From Haloglycomyces albus DSM 45210 (GTDB taxonomy: Bacteria; Actinomycetota; Actinomycetes; Mycobacteriales; Micromonosporaceae): 64,000 bases of DNA. Both the position numbers and the translations under genes were made by a program. The notes below the pieces were generated by a model. The model was not told the DNA's origin. It searched no databases and saw nothing but the letters and a program-made list of their open reading frames with translations. Below, in pieces: positions 18,990 to 28,474 of the stretch. Numbering within the stretch: position 1 is the first letter of the stretch; the number at the start of each line of letters is the position of its first letter. The stretch is taken from positions 186,001 through 250,000 of the forward strand of contig NZ_AZUQ01000001.1 of assembly GCF_000527155.1 (NCBI RefSeq), read 5' to 3'.

Positions 18990-19460
18990 TGTTTTCCTTT
19001 CCTCTGGGTCCAACCGGCGGCATGGCTGGTCTGTGACCACTGGACACGGCGATGATGGGGCTGCCGGGATGCGACGACCTCGCCTGTCACCTGTTCCAGT
19101 GTGATTCACCCGAATCGTCGTGGGACTTCGTGCTACCGGAGGAAATATCCCAGATCACGACGGGGGAACCGAGTTCGTCGTCTCAGCCAACCGATCATTT
19201 CGGGCTTCGCATATCTGCACTCTATGCGAAGCCTGCTACCTCGCCAGTCGTTGCCGTTCGCCAATGCCGTTCAGCAACGAGCATCTGTGTTCCTTAACGA
19301 TGTGGCCGGGCTTTGGTTGCGGGGTTCATAGACCTCGATCGTTCCATCCGCCAACACTATTGAAACGTGAAGGGGTGGCGATACCTTATTAAGATACAAA
19401 TATTAGCGATTTCTGATTCTTGCCTACCGGAGTGAGATCGGGGGCATAGGGGGTGGCCCG
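18990..19460. other. Divergent intergenic region between sigma-factor and kinase genes
   Basis: About 470 bases between two divergent starts. It should hold both promoters; I see no confident -35/-10 pair and no supported gene. The part near 19370-19400 is AT-rich (ATTAAGATACAAATATTAG) and is the likeliest promoter zone for the kinase. Confidence 0.4.
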
Positions 19461-21479
19461 GTGGAGGCACGTCACAATTCCGACCCGAGGTACCTGGGCG
19501 ACTATGCGGTTCTAGGACGAATAGGCAAGGGCGGCATGGGAATGGTCTACCTAGGATCAAACCCCGACGGCACGCTCGTCGCTCTCAAGGTGGTCCGCGA
19601 GGAATATCTGGAGGACAAGGAATTTCGCCACCGTTTTCGACGTGAAGTATCCAATTCCCAGAAAGTCAACGACAGTGCGCACACCGCGGCGGTGTTGGAT
19701 TCCGACGCCGAGGCTCGTATTCCCTGGCTCGCCTCGGAATTCTTCTACGGCCCAACCCTTCTCGACATCCTGTCCGGAAAACCCCTACGCGATGGCGCGT
19801 GGATGTCCCTGGCCACCGGCTTGGCTCAAGCATTGGAGACGATTCATGCCGCGGACGTGATCCACCGCGACCTCAAACCCTCGAACATTCTACTGACCGA
19901 AGACGGACTCAAAGTCCTTGACCTGGGCATCGCTCGCGCCACTGAATCGCACACCTACTCCACTTTGACGCAGACCAATCAACGAGTCGGCACCGCGGCG
20001 TACATGTCTCCCGAACAGGCCATCGGCGATCGTTTGTCTCCCCAGAGCGATGTCTTTTCCCTCGGAACGATCCTGTTCGAGGCCGGCACTGGACGCAACC
20101 CCTTTCTGCGCGACGGCGGTGCGATCCAAACCATGTTCGCCATCGCACAGAACGACCCCGATTTCTCGGACGTGCCGAAACGGCTGTCGACCGTGATACG
20201 TCCGTGTTTGGAGGGCGATCCCGCCAATAGACCGTCTCCAGCGGAACTGCTCACCCAACTTCAACGACTCCCCATGGCGCAGGGGTCCTGGCCGGACCGC
20301 GTCAGCTCGTTGACTCGGCGCCAGAAAACCCAAGCCGACTATTTGCGGCGCCGAGCACAAGGCACGAGCAAGCGCCCCGGTGGCCCCACCGCGCCGAATT
20401 ACGCCAAGGGCCGATACACGGCTCCCACGGCCGGCGCGAACCCCGGCGACACCCATAAGTTCGCCTCGTCCCATGCCGGTTCGAACGATTCACGGCGGAA
20501 GGCCTCCGCCGACGGCGGTGCCTCGACTCCTCCGAAAACGCCGCCTCCAAACAAGCCGGACGACAAGAAAACCACTCCTCCGCCCCGCGATCCGCTGAAT
20601 ACGGGCGGCAAGATCGTTCTCAGCATTGCCGCCGCCGTACTGCTGTTGTGGTTTCTCTCCGACGCCGACTTCAACGACTCTTCTGCGGACTCGAATTCCC
20701 CCGACGACGGCCCTACCACGACAACTCCAGTCAAGCAGCCCGCAGACAACGATGACGATACCGACCCAGACGACGACACACGGCCCGAGCCTGAACTCAG
20801 TGATATCGAAAAGGCCACGGCAGGAGACTGCTTTGTCAACACCGGCACCTACGACGATCCCGATTTGAGCGCGCGTAGCTGCGACGACGGCATGTACGAA
20901 GTGGCCAAGGTCGTCAACGGAAGCGGCAATCATTCCCGCTGCGACAGGGCCGCCGATCTCACCCGTTCACTGTCGTATTCGTCTTACGACCTTACTCTGT
21001 GCCTGAGTTACCGGCATTCGGCGGGCAACGCCTACCACGCCGAGGCCGACGATTGCTTTTACGGCCCCCCGGGAGAAAACGAACCGAAAAATCTCACCGA
21101 TTGCGGCACAGGAGTTTTTCGGGTATTGAACCGATTCGAGGGGACCACCGATACTTCTCGGTGTGACAAGGGAACGTACTACACCGGTTGGCAGACCTTT
21201 ACCACGGGCGTGGACGAGCTCAACGTTCTCCTCTGCACCTCCATGATCTACCCGGACGACGCGGGTTACGCCTCGGTCGACCACTGCATGTACCGCACCG
21301 GGTCGGGCGACGACATGTCCTTCACCTTCTCGAACTGTTCCAGCGCCAACGCGATCATCACCGGTCGGTCGGGAAGCTATGGCGATCAGGGCATGTGCGG
21401 AAATCACGGTTGGTATACCTGGCGCCACGGCGAATACGACGGATACGAATATACGATCTGTTACCGCGATTACCCCTGA
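19461..21479 (+). CDS. Transmembrane Ser/Thr protein kinase with cysteine-rich triple-repeat ectodomain
   Basis: A 672-residue Hanks-type kinase. The kinase domain (about 14-270) has the glycine loop GRIGKGGMGMVY, K43, HRDLKPSN (135-142), DLG (154-156) in place of DFG, and the APE-like YMSPEQA. A proline-rich juxtamembrane stretch leads to one membrane helix (383-400). The outside part is acidic, then has three repeats of about 60-65 residues (from about 460), each with four cysteines and ending L/I-C. This is not a PASTA domain; it loosely recalls LppU-type domains. The GTG at 19461 is the only sensible start. It is divergent from the fused sigma factor. Confidence 0.88.
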   Translation: MEARHNSDPRYLGDYAVLGRIGKGGMGMVYLGSNPDGTLVALKVVREEYLEDKEFRHRFRREVSNSQKVNDSAHTAAVLDSDAEARIPWLASEFFYGPTLLDILSGKPLRDGAWMSLATGLAQALETIHAADVIHRDLKPSNILLTEDGLKVLDLGIARATESHTYSTLTQTNQRVGTAAYMSPEQAIGDRLSPQSDVFSLGTILFEAGTGRNPFLRDGGAIQTMFAIAQNDPDFSDVPKRLSTVIRPCLEGDPANRPSPAELLTQLQRLPMAQGSWPDRVSSLTRRQKTQADYLRRRAQGTSKRPGGPTAPNYAKGRYTAPTAGANPGDTHKFASSHAGSNDSRRKASADGGASTPPKTPPPNKPDDKKTTPPPRDPLNTGGKIVLSIAAAVLLLWFLSDADFNDSSADSNSPDDGPTTTTPVKQPADNDDDTDPDDDTRPEPELSDIEKATAGDCFVNTGTYDDPDLSARSCDDGMYEVAKVVNGSGNHSRCDRAADLTRSLSYSSYDLTLCLSYRHSAGNAYHAEADDCFYGPPGENEPKNLTDCGTGVFRVLNRFEGTTDTSRCDKGTYYTGWQTFTTGVDELNVLLCTSMIYPDDAGYASVDHCMYRTGSGDDMSFTFSNCSSANAIITGRSGSYGDQGMCGNHGWYTWRHGEYDGYEYTICYRDYP

Positions 21480-21501
21480 CTCGAAGGACTCCGCACACAC
21501 G

Positions 21502-21520
21502 CCGGACATCGCCTGTCCGG
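21502..21520 (+). terminator. Terminator hairpin after the kinase gene
   Basis: CCGGACA (21502-21508) pairs with TGTCCGG (21514-21520) around a five-base loop, 22 bases past the kinase stop. Confidence 0.6.
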
Positions 21521-21859
21521 GGGATACCGTGCGTTCAATTCGCCACGTTAAAATGAATTTTCTTCCTATGAAGTACACGCTTTGTATTCCCGGTCCGGCC
21601 GCCGAGCTCATCAGTACTGGTCAATCACGCCCCTGAGACCTTCGCCGCCACAAAAGGCAACCTCAACAGCCACAACTACAAAAACAGGGCCACTCACCAT
21701 GCAGTATCTTCATTAGGTAGGTCCGCGCGTTGGGACGTATTCCTCATGCTGAATACCTTTATCCATATCGGGTAGACGGTTGGAGGCGACGTCACCGGTT
21801 TTGCGGTTCGACCTATGGCTGGACCGGAGCAAAGTCGATAAGCAGAAGGGAGTGCGGAC
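21521..21859. other. Intergenic region before the SepX-like gene
   Basis: About 340 bases with no supported gene; short frames here lack recognisable domains. It should hold the promoter of the sepX-like/trmB pair. GAGTGCGGAC just before 21860 gives at most a weak ribosome site. Confidence 0.4.
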
Positions 21860-22666
21860 ATGCCTGCATCAGTACTGTTGGCACTGTTGACAGTCACCTG
21901 CCTCGTCGCACTCACCCCCGCATTGGTGCGTCGCTATGACAAAGACGAACGCCTCCTTGCCGATCGACTCAATCAGCCCGCGCGAGTTCTGGATCGCGAA
22001 GACGACCCTCGAACACCACTGGAAACACCCGCTCCCACCACAACAATCGAACACGACACCGATACGTATCCCAAAACTGACACGCGTTCATGGTGGAGCC
22101 GACACGGCAAAAGGGCCGGGCGCTCGGTACGGTTGAGTGAACCCCGTACTTCTGACGCTGAGGGCCAAGAGATGAATGACTGGGAGACAAATGAAACGAG
22201 GCGCCGCCTGTGGTGGCAGGGCCGCCACCGACGTGTCCTCTATATCCTCCTGGCCTTGAATTCGCTGCAGGCCACCGGAGTCGCCGTCATCGGCCCCGGC
22301 TTCTGGGCCGGGCTGGTAACGTCGTTCGTCCTTCTGGCCGCCTTCGTCGTCTTCCTGCGTCAACGCGCCATCCGGATCCAGCACCAGCATCGTCGTACCG
22401 TCCGGCGAAGTCGGGTGGCACCCGCCACCACCGAGGTTGCCGACGAAGATCTCGACGATGTTTACGTTCCCGAGCAGAACGCCACGTATGAGGATGTCGA
22501 AATGGAACCTCCGGAGGACGAACCCGACCTGGAGGTCGAGGAGAGAGGCTCATACCTTTTCGGTGACGGCACCATGGCCGACACTCCACGCAGTGAAGTA
22601 CGCCGCGATTCCGGCAACGGCATCCGTGGTCGATCCTATGAGACCCCGGCTAGACTGGACCGGTGA
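21860..22666 (+). CDS. SepX/GlpR-like divisome membrane protein
   Basis: A 268-residue protein with an N-terminal membrane helix (about 4-22), a cytoplasmic stretch, two close membrane helices (about 125-142 and 146-166), and a basic then acidic C-terminal tail. This layout and the RRRLWWQGRHRRVLYILL lead-in match the actinobacterial SepX/GlpR divisome protein that supports SepF and FtsZ ring assembly. Conservation is mostly in topology, so the assignment is moderate. Its TGA stop overlaps the GTG start of trmB, so the two are coupled. Confidence 0.62.
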   Translation: MPASVLLALLTVTCLVALTPALVRRYDKDERLLADRLNQPARVLDREDDPRTPLETPAPTTTIEHDTDTYPKTDTRSWWSRHGKRAGRSVRLSEPRTSDAEGQEMNDWETNETRRRLWWQGRHRRVLYILLALNSLQATGVAVIGPGFWAGLVTSFVLLAAFVVFLRQRAIRIQHQHRRTVRRSRVAPATTEVADEDLDDVYVPEQNATYEDVEMEPPEDEPDLEVEERGSYLFGDGTMADTPRSEVRRDSGNGIRGRSYETPARLDR

Positions 22667-23367
22667 CAGACCGCAGCCCGAACTCCACGACTTCGCGACA
22701 CCGCCACATCCTGACGTTCAACTTCCGCCAAGGCCGGAAGAAGGCTCGCCACGATGAGGCCGAACAGCTCCGTCCGCGCTACGAGCTGGCCTGGTCGCCG
22801 GAGGACGGGCGGCTGGATCTGCCGGAACTGTTCGGTCGCAATGCTCCCACCGTACTGGAAATCGGCTCGGGCAACGGCGAAGCCACCCTGGCCATGGCGG
22901 AGGCGGACCCGGCGCGCGACATTCTCGCCGTAGAGGTCTATCCGCAGGGAGTCGCCGATTTGATGATTGGAGCGGACGAGCGCGGGATCGACAACGTCCG
23001 CGTGTACAACGGTGATGCGCTTCCGCTGCTGTGGGAGGGTCTCGAACCGAATTCGCTGGACGAAATCCGGGTCTACTTCCCCGACCCGTGGACGAAGAAA
23101 AGACACCACAAACGCCGCATCATTCAACCCGATCACGTCGCGACCATGCGTGAGCTGCTGCGCATCGGCGGTCGCCTCCACACCGCCACCGACATCACCG
23201 ACTACGCCGAGCACATGCTGGAAGTCATGACCGCCGCGAACGGCCTGGAAAACGACTACGCGGGGTTCGCCCCACGACCCGACCATCGCCCGGTCACCAA
23301 ATTCGAACGTCGCGGGCAAGGAGCCGGACGCGACATCTTCGATCTGCTGTTCACCAAGACCGGCTGA
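22663..23367 (+). CDS. trmB: tRNA (guanine-N7-)-methyltransferase
   Basis: A 234-residue SAM-dependent enzyme that makes m7G46 in tRNA. Visible are the SAM loop VLEIGSGNGEATLAMA (about 63-78), the acidic turn after LAVEVY, and the catalytic and tRNA-binding stretch VYFPDPWTKKRHHKRRI (about 139-155) unique to TrmB. The N-terminal HILTFNFRQGRKKARH matches the family's RSFVLRQGR region. The GTG start forms a GTGA overlap with the preceding gene. It is convergent with smpB with only six bases between the two stops. Confidence 0.94.
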   Translation: MTDRSPNSTTSRHRHILTFNFRQGRKKARHDEAEQLRPRYELAWSPEDGRLDLPELFGRNAPTVLEIGSGNGEATLAMAEADPARDILAVEVYPQGVADLMIGADERGIDNVRVYNGDALPLLWEGLEPNSLDEIRVYFPDPWTKKRHHKRRIIQPDHVATMRELLRIGGRLHTATDITDYAEHMLEVMTAANGLENDYAGFAPRPDHRPVTKFERRGQGAGRDIFDLLFTKTG

Positions 23368-23373
23368 ATTCGG

Positions 23374-23886
23374 CTAACCGCCGCGTTTCGCGGCACGTCC
23401 GAGCGCCCGCTCGATTTCCCGATCCGCCTCGCGTTTGGCGAGGGCCTGACGCTTGTCGTGTCGTTTACGCCCCCGGGCGAGCCCGAGTTCGACCTTCGCC
23501 CATCCGTCGTTGAAATACAGCGACAGGGGAATGAGGGTCAGACCGACTTCGGCCAGTTTGGGCTGAAGTTTGTCGATCTCGCTGCGATGCAGCAGCAGCT
23601 TACGGATTCGGCGCGGCGGATGATTAGTCCACGTACCGTAGTCGTATTCCTGTATGTGCAGGTTGTGGATACGGGCCTCGCCGTTGTGAATCTCTCCGAA
23701 GGCGTCGTTGAGGTTGCCACGCCCTTGACGCAGCGCCTTGACTTCCGTTCCGGAGAGCACCAGCCCGGCCTCATAGGTGTCCAGGATGTCGTAGTCGTAC
23801 CGCGCTTTGCGGTTGGTCGTGATGACACTGCGACCGGGGCCGGCATGTTTCAAGCCGTTGTCTGTGGATTTCTTTTTCTTGGACAC
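23374..23886 (-). CDS. smpB: SsrA-binding protein
   Basis: A 170-residue RNA-binding protein that carries tmRNA to stalled ribosomes. The OB-fold core is well conserved: [40 protein letters not shown] and the basic C-terminal tail [24 protein letters not shown] that inserts into the mRNA channel. It starts with GTG at 23886. In actinobacteria smpB usually sits beside ftsX, often with ssrA nearby; here an M23 hydrolase gene intervenes and I found no tmRNA in the window. Confidence 0.95.
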   Translation of the reverse strand: MSKKKKSTDNGLKHAGPGRSVITTNRKARYDYDILDTYEAGLVLSGTEVKALRQGRGNLNDAFGEIHNGEARIHNLHIQEYDYGTWTNHPPRRIRKLLLHRSEIDKLQPKLAEVGLTLIPLSLYFNDGWAKVELGLARGRKRHDKRQALAKREADREIERALGRAAKRGG

Positions 23887-23937
23887 CAGGCAAGTTTAAC
23901 GGTCGCACGCGAACGATGTCGAATCCCTTTTGCCGCG

Positions 23938-25173
23938 TCATCGGCAGAGGCAGGAGGGCAGGTACCCGACGGGGTCAACTTGACTGCCCTGCCGACGCAC
24001 CTCGAAGTGCAGGTGTGGACCGGTGGACTGACCGGTCGAACCGACCGACCCGATCGGCGCATTGGCGGACACCCGCTGTCCTCTGGAAACGTGGATATCG
24101 GACTGGTGCCCGTAACAGGTCGCCAAGCCGCCCCCGTGATCGATGCAGGTCAGCAGGCCGTAGCCGCCGTTCCATCCGGCGTAGACGACCGTCCCCGAAC
24201 CGGCGGCGTAGATGGTGCTTCCCGACCCGGCGGCGAAGTCGACTCCACCGTGGTAGGTCTTCGTTCCGAACATCGGGTGGGTGCGCCAACCGTAGTTCGA
24301 CGATTTCCAGCCGTTGACGGGCACGAGAAACCGTCCGTCGCCCGCGGACGGCTGCGACGGAGGATCCGGCTGTTTCGGTTCCGAGGCCTCACGAATCTGC
24401 CGGGCGAGTGCGTCCGATTCACGCTGCAGCTTGTCATAACGATCTTGGAAGTCATCGCGGTACTTCTCCGCCGTCGCCAGAGCATCCTTCTGCTCCTGTT
24501 TCAACGACACGAGGGAATTGTAGGCGTCTTCGGCCGCGTCCCGTTTCTGCCGGGCCAGATCAGCCAGGCGTTCGGCTTCGTCGGCGGCGTCCTCGGCGGC
24601 CTGTGCCGCGAGCGACGCTCGGTTACGGGCGTTCGACGCCTCCGTCCGCTTCAAAGTGACCTCTTCGACCGCGTCCTGTCTGCTGGCGGTAACGAGGTCG
24701 AAGTAGCTCAGCCGGTCGACCAGGTCACCCAGCTCCTCGGCCTCCAGAGAGCTGGACAGGGTCGACAGTTCCACTCCACGGTAGGTGGCACTGAGAATAT
24801 CGGCTCGTTCCTCGCGGGCTGTGTCAACGGCGTCTTGAGCGTCCTGACGCACCTCGACCGCCGTGTCCAACTCGTCGGCGGCCTTTTCCGCCTCACGCTG
24901 AGCCTCGGCCTCTCGAACCTCGGCGGCGGCCGCCTTCCCTCGAGCGTCCGAGAGCTCGTCCTCGGCGTCGGGGATGGCAAGCTCCGTCTGAGCGAGAACG
25001 TCCCCCGCCTCTTTGACCTCTTCGGAGGCGCCTTCCAGGCTCGCGGCCACTTCGGCCTTGCGTTTCTCGACCGCGTCCAGTTGAGCCTGCGGCGATTGCG
25101 GCACAGCGGGCTCACCGGCCAGCAGGATGACCACGGCAGAACAAAAAACCACAAAAGCCTTCACAATCGTCAA
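23938..25173 (-). CDS. Secreted coiled-coil M23 peptidoglycan hydrolase
   Basis: A 411-residue protein with an N-terminal export signal (1-22), a long coiled coil (about 30-270) and a C-terminal LytM/M23 domain with intact zinc site: H308 and D312 in YHGGVD, and H387/H389 in HLHFEV. The layout is that of EnvC and of FtsEX-dependent hydrolases, whose coiled coil is bound and opened by FtsX. Its location directly downstream of ftsEX supports that role in septal peptidoglycan splitting. A perfect 21-bp hairpin separates it from ftsX. A possible lipobox (LLAGEP) lacks cysteine, so it is probably secreted. Confidence 0.9.
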   Translation of the reverse strand: MTIVKAFVVFCSAVVILLAGEPAVPQSPQAQLDAVEKRKAEVAASLEGASEEVKEAGDVLAQTELAIPDAEDELSDARGKAAAAEVREAEAQREAEKAADELDTAVEVRQDAQDAVDTAREERADILSATYRGVELSTLSSSLEAEELGDLVDRLSYFDLVTASRQDAVEEVTLKRTEASNARNRASLAAQAAEDAADEAERLADLARQKRDAAEDAYNSLVSLKQEQKDALATAEKYRDDFQDRYDKLQRESDALARQIREASEPKQPDPPSQPSAGDGRFLVPVNGWKSSNYGWRTHPMFGTKTYHGGVDFAAGSGSTIYAAGSGTVVYAGWNGGYGLLTCIDHGGGLATCYGHQSDIHVSRGQRVSANAPIGSVGSTGQSTGPHLHFEVRRQGSQVDPVGYLPSCLCR

Positions 25174-25264
25174 ATCTAGGCCAAGCGAGAGTTTCTGTCG
25201 GGTATTTGCCCAAGTTTGTCGAAAAAGCGCGAACGTTGCTATTCACCTCGGCATGTGGGAAACC

Positions 25265-25312
25265 ACCGGCCCCGTGAGGCTGACAGGTGAATGTCAGCCT
25301 CACGGGGCCGGT
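25265..25312 (-). terminator. Very strong perfect 21-bp hairpin after ftsX
   Basis: Arms 25265-25285 and 25292-25312 are perfect complements around a six-base loop GGTGAA. It begins 32 bases beyond the ftsX stop and ends about 90 bases before the M23 gene start. It is the longest perfect hairpin I saw in the window and lacks a clear T-tract. Confidence 0.75.
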
Positions 25313-25343
25313 GCAGTATCTCCGGAAGCCGAACGGCTCCGGG

Positions 25344-26219
25344 TCACACTCGTATGTTGAACCTCAGTGTAATCCAGGCGGTCACCGCACTGATCGCGGC
25401 GGCCACCCCGGCCAAAATCGGCAGCAACATCAAAATGGTCGTCCACTCGATGTTCGGCATGAGGTTGAACACGGCTTCGAACTTGCCGTCGATGACGAAC
25501 ACCTTCGCCGCCAGCAGGGTTCCGAAGGCGATGAACGCACCGATCAGACCGGCGAACACGGCTTCCAGCACAAACGGAGCCTGGACGAACCAGTTGGGCG
25601 CGCCCACCAGCTTCATGATCGCCACCTCCCGACGCCGGGAAAAGGCGGCGACCTGAATAGTGTTGGCCACCAGCATCAAAGCCGCCAGACCCTGTACGCC
25701 GGCCAGCACCAGGCTCAGTTTCTGACCACCGTCAAGGACATTGAAGACGTTCTGCAGGACTTCCTTCTGGTTGGTTATCTGTGCGACGTCCTCGTGGTCG
25801 GCGTATTCGTCGATCAATTCATCCGCTCGGGTGATGTCGGTGAGCTTGATCCGGAACGCCGACGGAAGCACGGAGGCGTCCACACTGTCGATCAGCTCCG
25901 GGGAGTCCTCAAAGGTTTGCTGGAAACGTTGCCAGGCGTCTTCCTGACTCTCATAGGTCAGCTTGTCCACCAGAGGATTTTGATTGAGATCGGACTCCAT
26001 CTGTTTCTCTACCTCTTCATCGACGTCGCGATTCAGGTAGATGACGACCTCAAGGTCGGTCTGATACTGCTCTTCCAACTCATTCACCTGGTTGTAGAGC
26101 AACAGAGCGGCACCCAGCATGGAGAGCGACACCGCCATGGTGATGATCATGGCGACGGTCATGGAGATATTACGCCAGAGACCGAGGAAGACCTCAGACA
26201 ATACATATTTCGCGCGCAT
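25344..26219 (-). CDS. ftsX: Cell division permease FtsX
   Basis: A 291-residue membrane component of the FtsEX complex, which couples ATP hydrolysis at the Z-ring to peptidoglycan hydrolase activation outside. It has one N-terminal helix (about 20-42), a periplasmic domain (about 45-160) that contacts the hydrolase, and three C-terminal helices (about 165-190, 210-238 and 258-282). The REVAIMKLVGAPNWF segment is the FtsX coupling region. The start MRAKYVLSEVFLGLWRNISMT is the typical N-terminus. ftsE lies 37 bases upstream. Confidence 0.94.
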   Translation of the reverse strand: MRAKYVLSEVFLGLWRNISMTVAMIITMAVSLSMLGAALLLYNQVNELEEQYQTDLEVVIYLNRDVDEEVEKQMESDLNQNPLVDKLTYESQEDAWQRFQQTFEDSPELIDSVDASVLPSAFRIKLTDITRADELIDEYADHEDVAQITNQKEVLQNVFNVLDGGQKLSLVLAGVQGLAALMLVANTIQVAAFSRRREVAIMKLVGAPNWFVQAPFVLEAVFAGLIGAFIAFGTLLAAKVFVIDGKFEAVFNLMPNIEWTTILMLLPILAGVAAAISAVTAWITLRFNIRV

Positions 26220-26256
26220 TGGCGTTGCTTTCTACCTTCCGTCTTACTCGGTTCGA

Positions 26257-26937
26257 TTAACCGTACACACCGCGGGACTGGTCGCGAATGATCTGCCCGC
26301 CTTCGATTTCAATGACGCGCCGCCGCATCTGGTTCACAATGTTGGAATCGTGCGTCACCATCAGAATCGTGGTTCCGGTGCGACTGATGCGGTCGAGCAA
26401 ACGCATGATCTCAATCGAGGTGTCGGGATCGAGGTTCCCGGTCGGCTCGTCGGCGAGCATGATCAAGGGGCGATTGACAAACGCCCGGGCCACTGCCACA
26501 CGCTGCTGCTCACCACCGGAGAGTTCGTCGGGGTAGCGGTGCTCCTTACCGCCCAGACCCACAAGCTCCAATACTTCGGGAACCACCCGCCGGGCCACGT
26601 TCTTCGGTTTACCGATGACTTCCAAGGCAAAGGCCACGTTCTCGGCCGCCGTGCGGTTCGGCAGCAGACGAAAGTCCTGGAAGACGCAACCGATCGTGCG
26701 GCGATACGCCGGAATCTTCCAGCGCCGCATTTTCGTTACGTCCTTGTCGTTGACATAGACCTTCCCCTTGTCCGGAACTTCCTCCCGCAGCAAGAGTTTG
26801 ATGATAGTAGATTTACCCGCTCCGGTTGGCCCGATGAAGAAGACAAACTCACCCTTGTCAATGGTGACGTCAATATTCTCCACTGAGGGTCGGCTGGACC
26901 GTCGATACTGCTTCGTTACGTCTTCTAGGCGAATCAC
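26257..26937 (-). CDS. ftsE: Cell division ATP-binding protein FtsE
   Basis: A 226-residue ABC ATPase partner of FtsX. Walker [10 protein letters not shown] (36-44), signature LSGGEQQR (139-146), Walker B with DEPTGNLD (about 163-170) and the switch histidine in MVTHDS are intact. I chose the GTG at 26937, which gives the family N-terminus beginning [10 protein letters not shown]; no good ribosome site lies upstream and a start at 26979 adds unconserved residues. prfB lies about 200 bases upstream on the same strand, the common actinobacterial prfB-ftsE-ftsX order. Confidence 0.94.
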   Translation of the reverse strand: MIRLEDVTKQYRRSSRPSVENIDVTIDKGEFVFFIGPTGAGKSTIIKLLLREEVPDKGKVYVNDKDVTKMRRWKIPAYRRTIGCVFQDFRLLPNRTAAENVAFALEVIGKPKNVARRVVPEVLELVGLGGKEHRYPDELSGGEQQRVAVARAFVNRPLIMLADEPTGNLDPDTSIEIMRLLDRISRTGTTILMVTHDSNIVNQMRRRVIEIEGGQIIRDQSRGVYG

Positions 26938-27139
26938 GTGAAGAAGTCTAGTCATCCGGTCCAAACCCCGCACGGGCACCCGCCCCGAAAGCGGCTTTTC
27001 GCCACCCTGTCAAGCTGCCAAAACCAACCGTGCACTCAGCATGTACACATTGAATTCGTCCGAACGGCGGAGGCCACTCCAACCGCACATAGGATCGATA
27101 TTCCCAGTAGGTAGGTCGACCGGGTGGAGGTCACCGCCC

Positions 27140-28258
27140 TTACGAACCGTCCTGGTTGTCCTTGCTCTTACGCCAGCGAATGCCCGCCTCCAGGAATCCG
27201 TCGATATTTCCGTCGTAGACCCCCTGCACGTCGCCGGTTTCATAGCCGGTGCGCAGGTCTTTCACCATCTGATACGGATGCTGCACATAGGAGCGCATCT
27301 GGTCGCCCCAGGAAGCGGTCACCGATCCCCGCAGAGAGTCGATCTTCGCCTTCTCCTCGTCGCGGGTGATCTGCAGCAGCTTGGCACGCAGAATCGACAT
27401 CGCCGTGGCTCGGTTCTGCAACTGCGAGCGCTCGTTCTGACAGGCCACCGCGATGCCGGTGGGTGTGTGGGTGATGCGTACCGCCGAGTCGGTGGTGTTG
27501 ACACCCTGTCCTCCGGGGCCGGAGGCGCGGAAGACGTCGATGCGGAGATCTTCGTTGGGGATGTCGATGTCGTCGGTCTGTTCCACCATGGGGACGACCT
27601 CCACTGCCGCGAAGCCGGTCTGTCGACGCCCTTGATTGTCGTATTTGCTGATGCGGACGACGCGGTGGGTTCCTTGTTCGACCGAGAGCGTGCCGTAGGC
27701 GTAGGGGCCGGATACGGCGAAGGTGGCGGATCGGATTCCGGCTTCTTCCGCGTAGGACACGTCGTAGACTTCGGTGCCGTAGTCGTGGGCTTCGGCCCAG
27801 CGCAGGTACATGCGCATGAGTTGCTCGGCGAAGTCGCAGGCGTCGGCTCCGCCCGCCCCGGATCGTACGGAGATGACCGCGTTGCGCTCGTCGTATTCGC
27901 CGGAGAGGAGGGTCTGGACTTCCAGGTCGTCGATGGCTTTTCGTACGGCTGCCAGTTCGCCGTCCGCTTCGGCCGCGGAGGAGGGGTCGTCTTCGGCGAC
28001 GGCCAGTTCGCTGAGCACTTCGATGTCGTCCAGCCTGGCGTGCAGGTCGTTGATGCGCCGGAGTTGCGTCTGTACATGTGACAGCCGCGAGGTGACCTTT
28101 TGAGCGTGCGCGGGATCGTCCCATAGCTCGGGGTCGGCCGCTGCCGCCTCCAATTCGGTTTCTTCTCTGCGAAGGTTGGGGAGGTCGAGTACCACCTCAA
28201 CACTGTCGAGCGTCTTACGGAGTTCGCTTAGGTCGGCTGATACGTCATGACTGGTCAC
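27140..28258 (-). CDS. prfB: Peptide chain release factor 2, with SKY replacing the SPF tripeptide
   Basis: A 372-residue class I release factor. The catalytic GGQ motif (249-251, in [10 protein letters not shown]) and the domain order are intact, and length and N-terminus are normal. The codon-reading tripeptide of RF2, SPF, would fall at 204-206; here the sequence reads [11 protein letters not shown], so serine is kept but proline and phenylalanine are replaced by lysine and tyrosine. The gene position beside ftsE marks it as the sole housekeeping RF2, not a paralogue. No +1 frameshift site is present. TGA stops are common in this window, so it must still read UGA. Confidence 0.92.
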   Translation of the reverse strand: MTSHDVSADLSELRKTLDSVEVVLDLPNLRREETELEAAAADPELWDDPAHAQKVTSRLSHVQTQLRRINDLHARLDDIEVLSELAVAEDDPSSAAEADGELAAVRKAIDDLEVQTLLSGEYDERNAVISVRSGAGGADACDFAEQLMRMYLRWAEAHDYGTEVYDVSYAEEAGIRSATFAVSGPYAYGTLSVEQGTHRVVRISKYDNQGRRQTGFAAVEVVPMVEQTDDIDIPNEDLRIDVFRASGPGGQGVNTTDSAVRITHTPTGIAVACQNERSQLQNRATAMSILRAKLLQITRDEEKAKIDSLRGSVTASWGDQMRSYVQHPYQMVKDLRTGYETGDVQGVYDGNIDGFLEAGIRWRKSKDNQDGS

Positions 28259-28420
28259 AAGATCCTAGCTTACGTTATCGGTCAAACCCTGTTGTGATTG
28301 AGGAGAACGGCGCTTGTGGAGCGCGGCGACGTTTTCACCGGGCAATTTCGGTGTGCGCGGGAAATGTAAATCCAGTCACGTTGAGCAGGCAGAAAAAGAA
28401 CAAAAGCGATGACCGCGCAC

Positions 28421-28457
28421 AAAAGGGGCATCATTCCCAGTTTGTGGGAAGATGCCC
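28421..28457 (-). terminator. Rho-independent terminator after the first padR-like gene
   Basis: An arm at 28426-28439 pairs with 28445-28457 (one bulged base) and, on the minus strand, is followed by CCTTTTG. It lies 18 bases beyond the stop of the PadR-like gene. Confidence 0.75.
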
Positions 28458-28474
28458 GGATGGTGGTGTCACCG

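Noticed and set aside
23458-25179. A 573-codon open frame on the + strand
   Set aside because: It runs antisense through smpB and the M23 gene, both of which have clear motifs on the minus strand.
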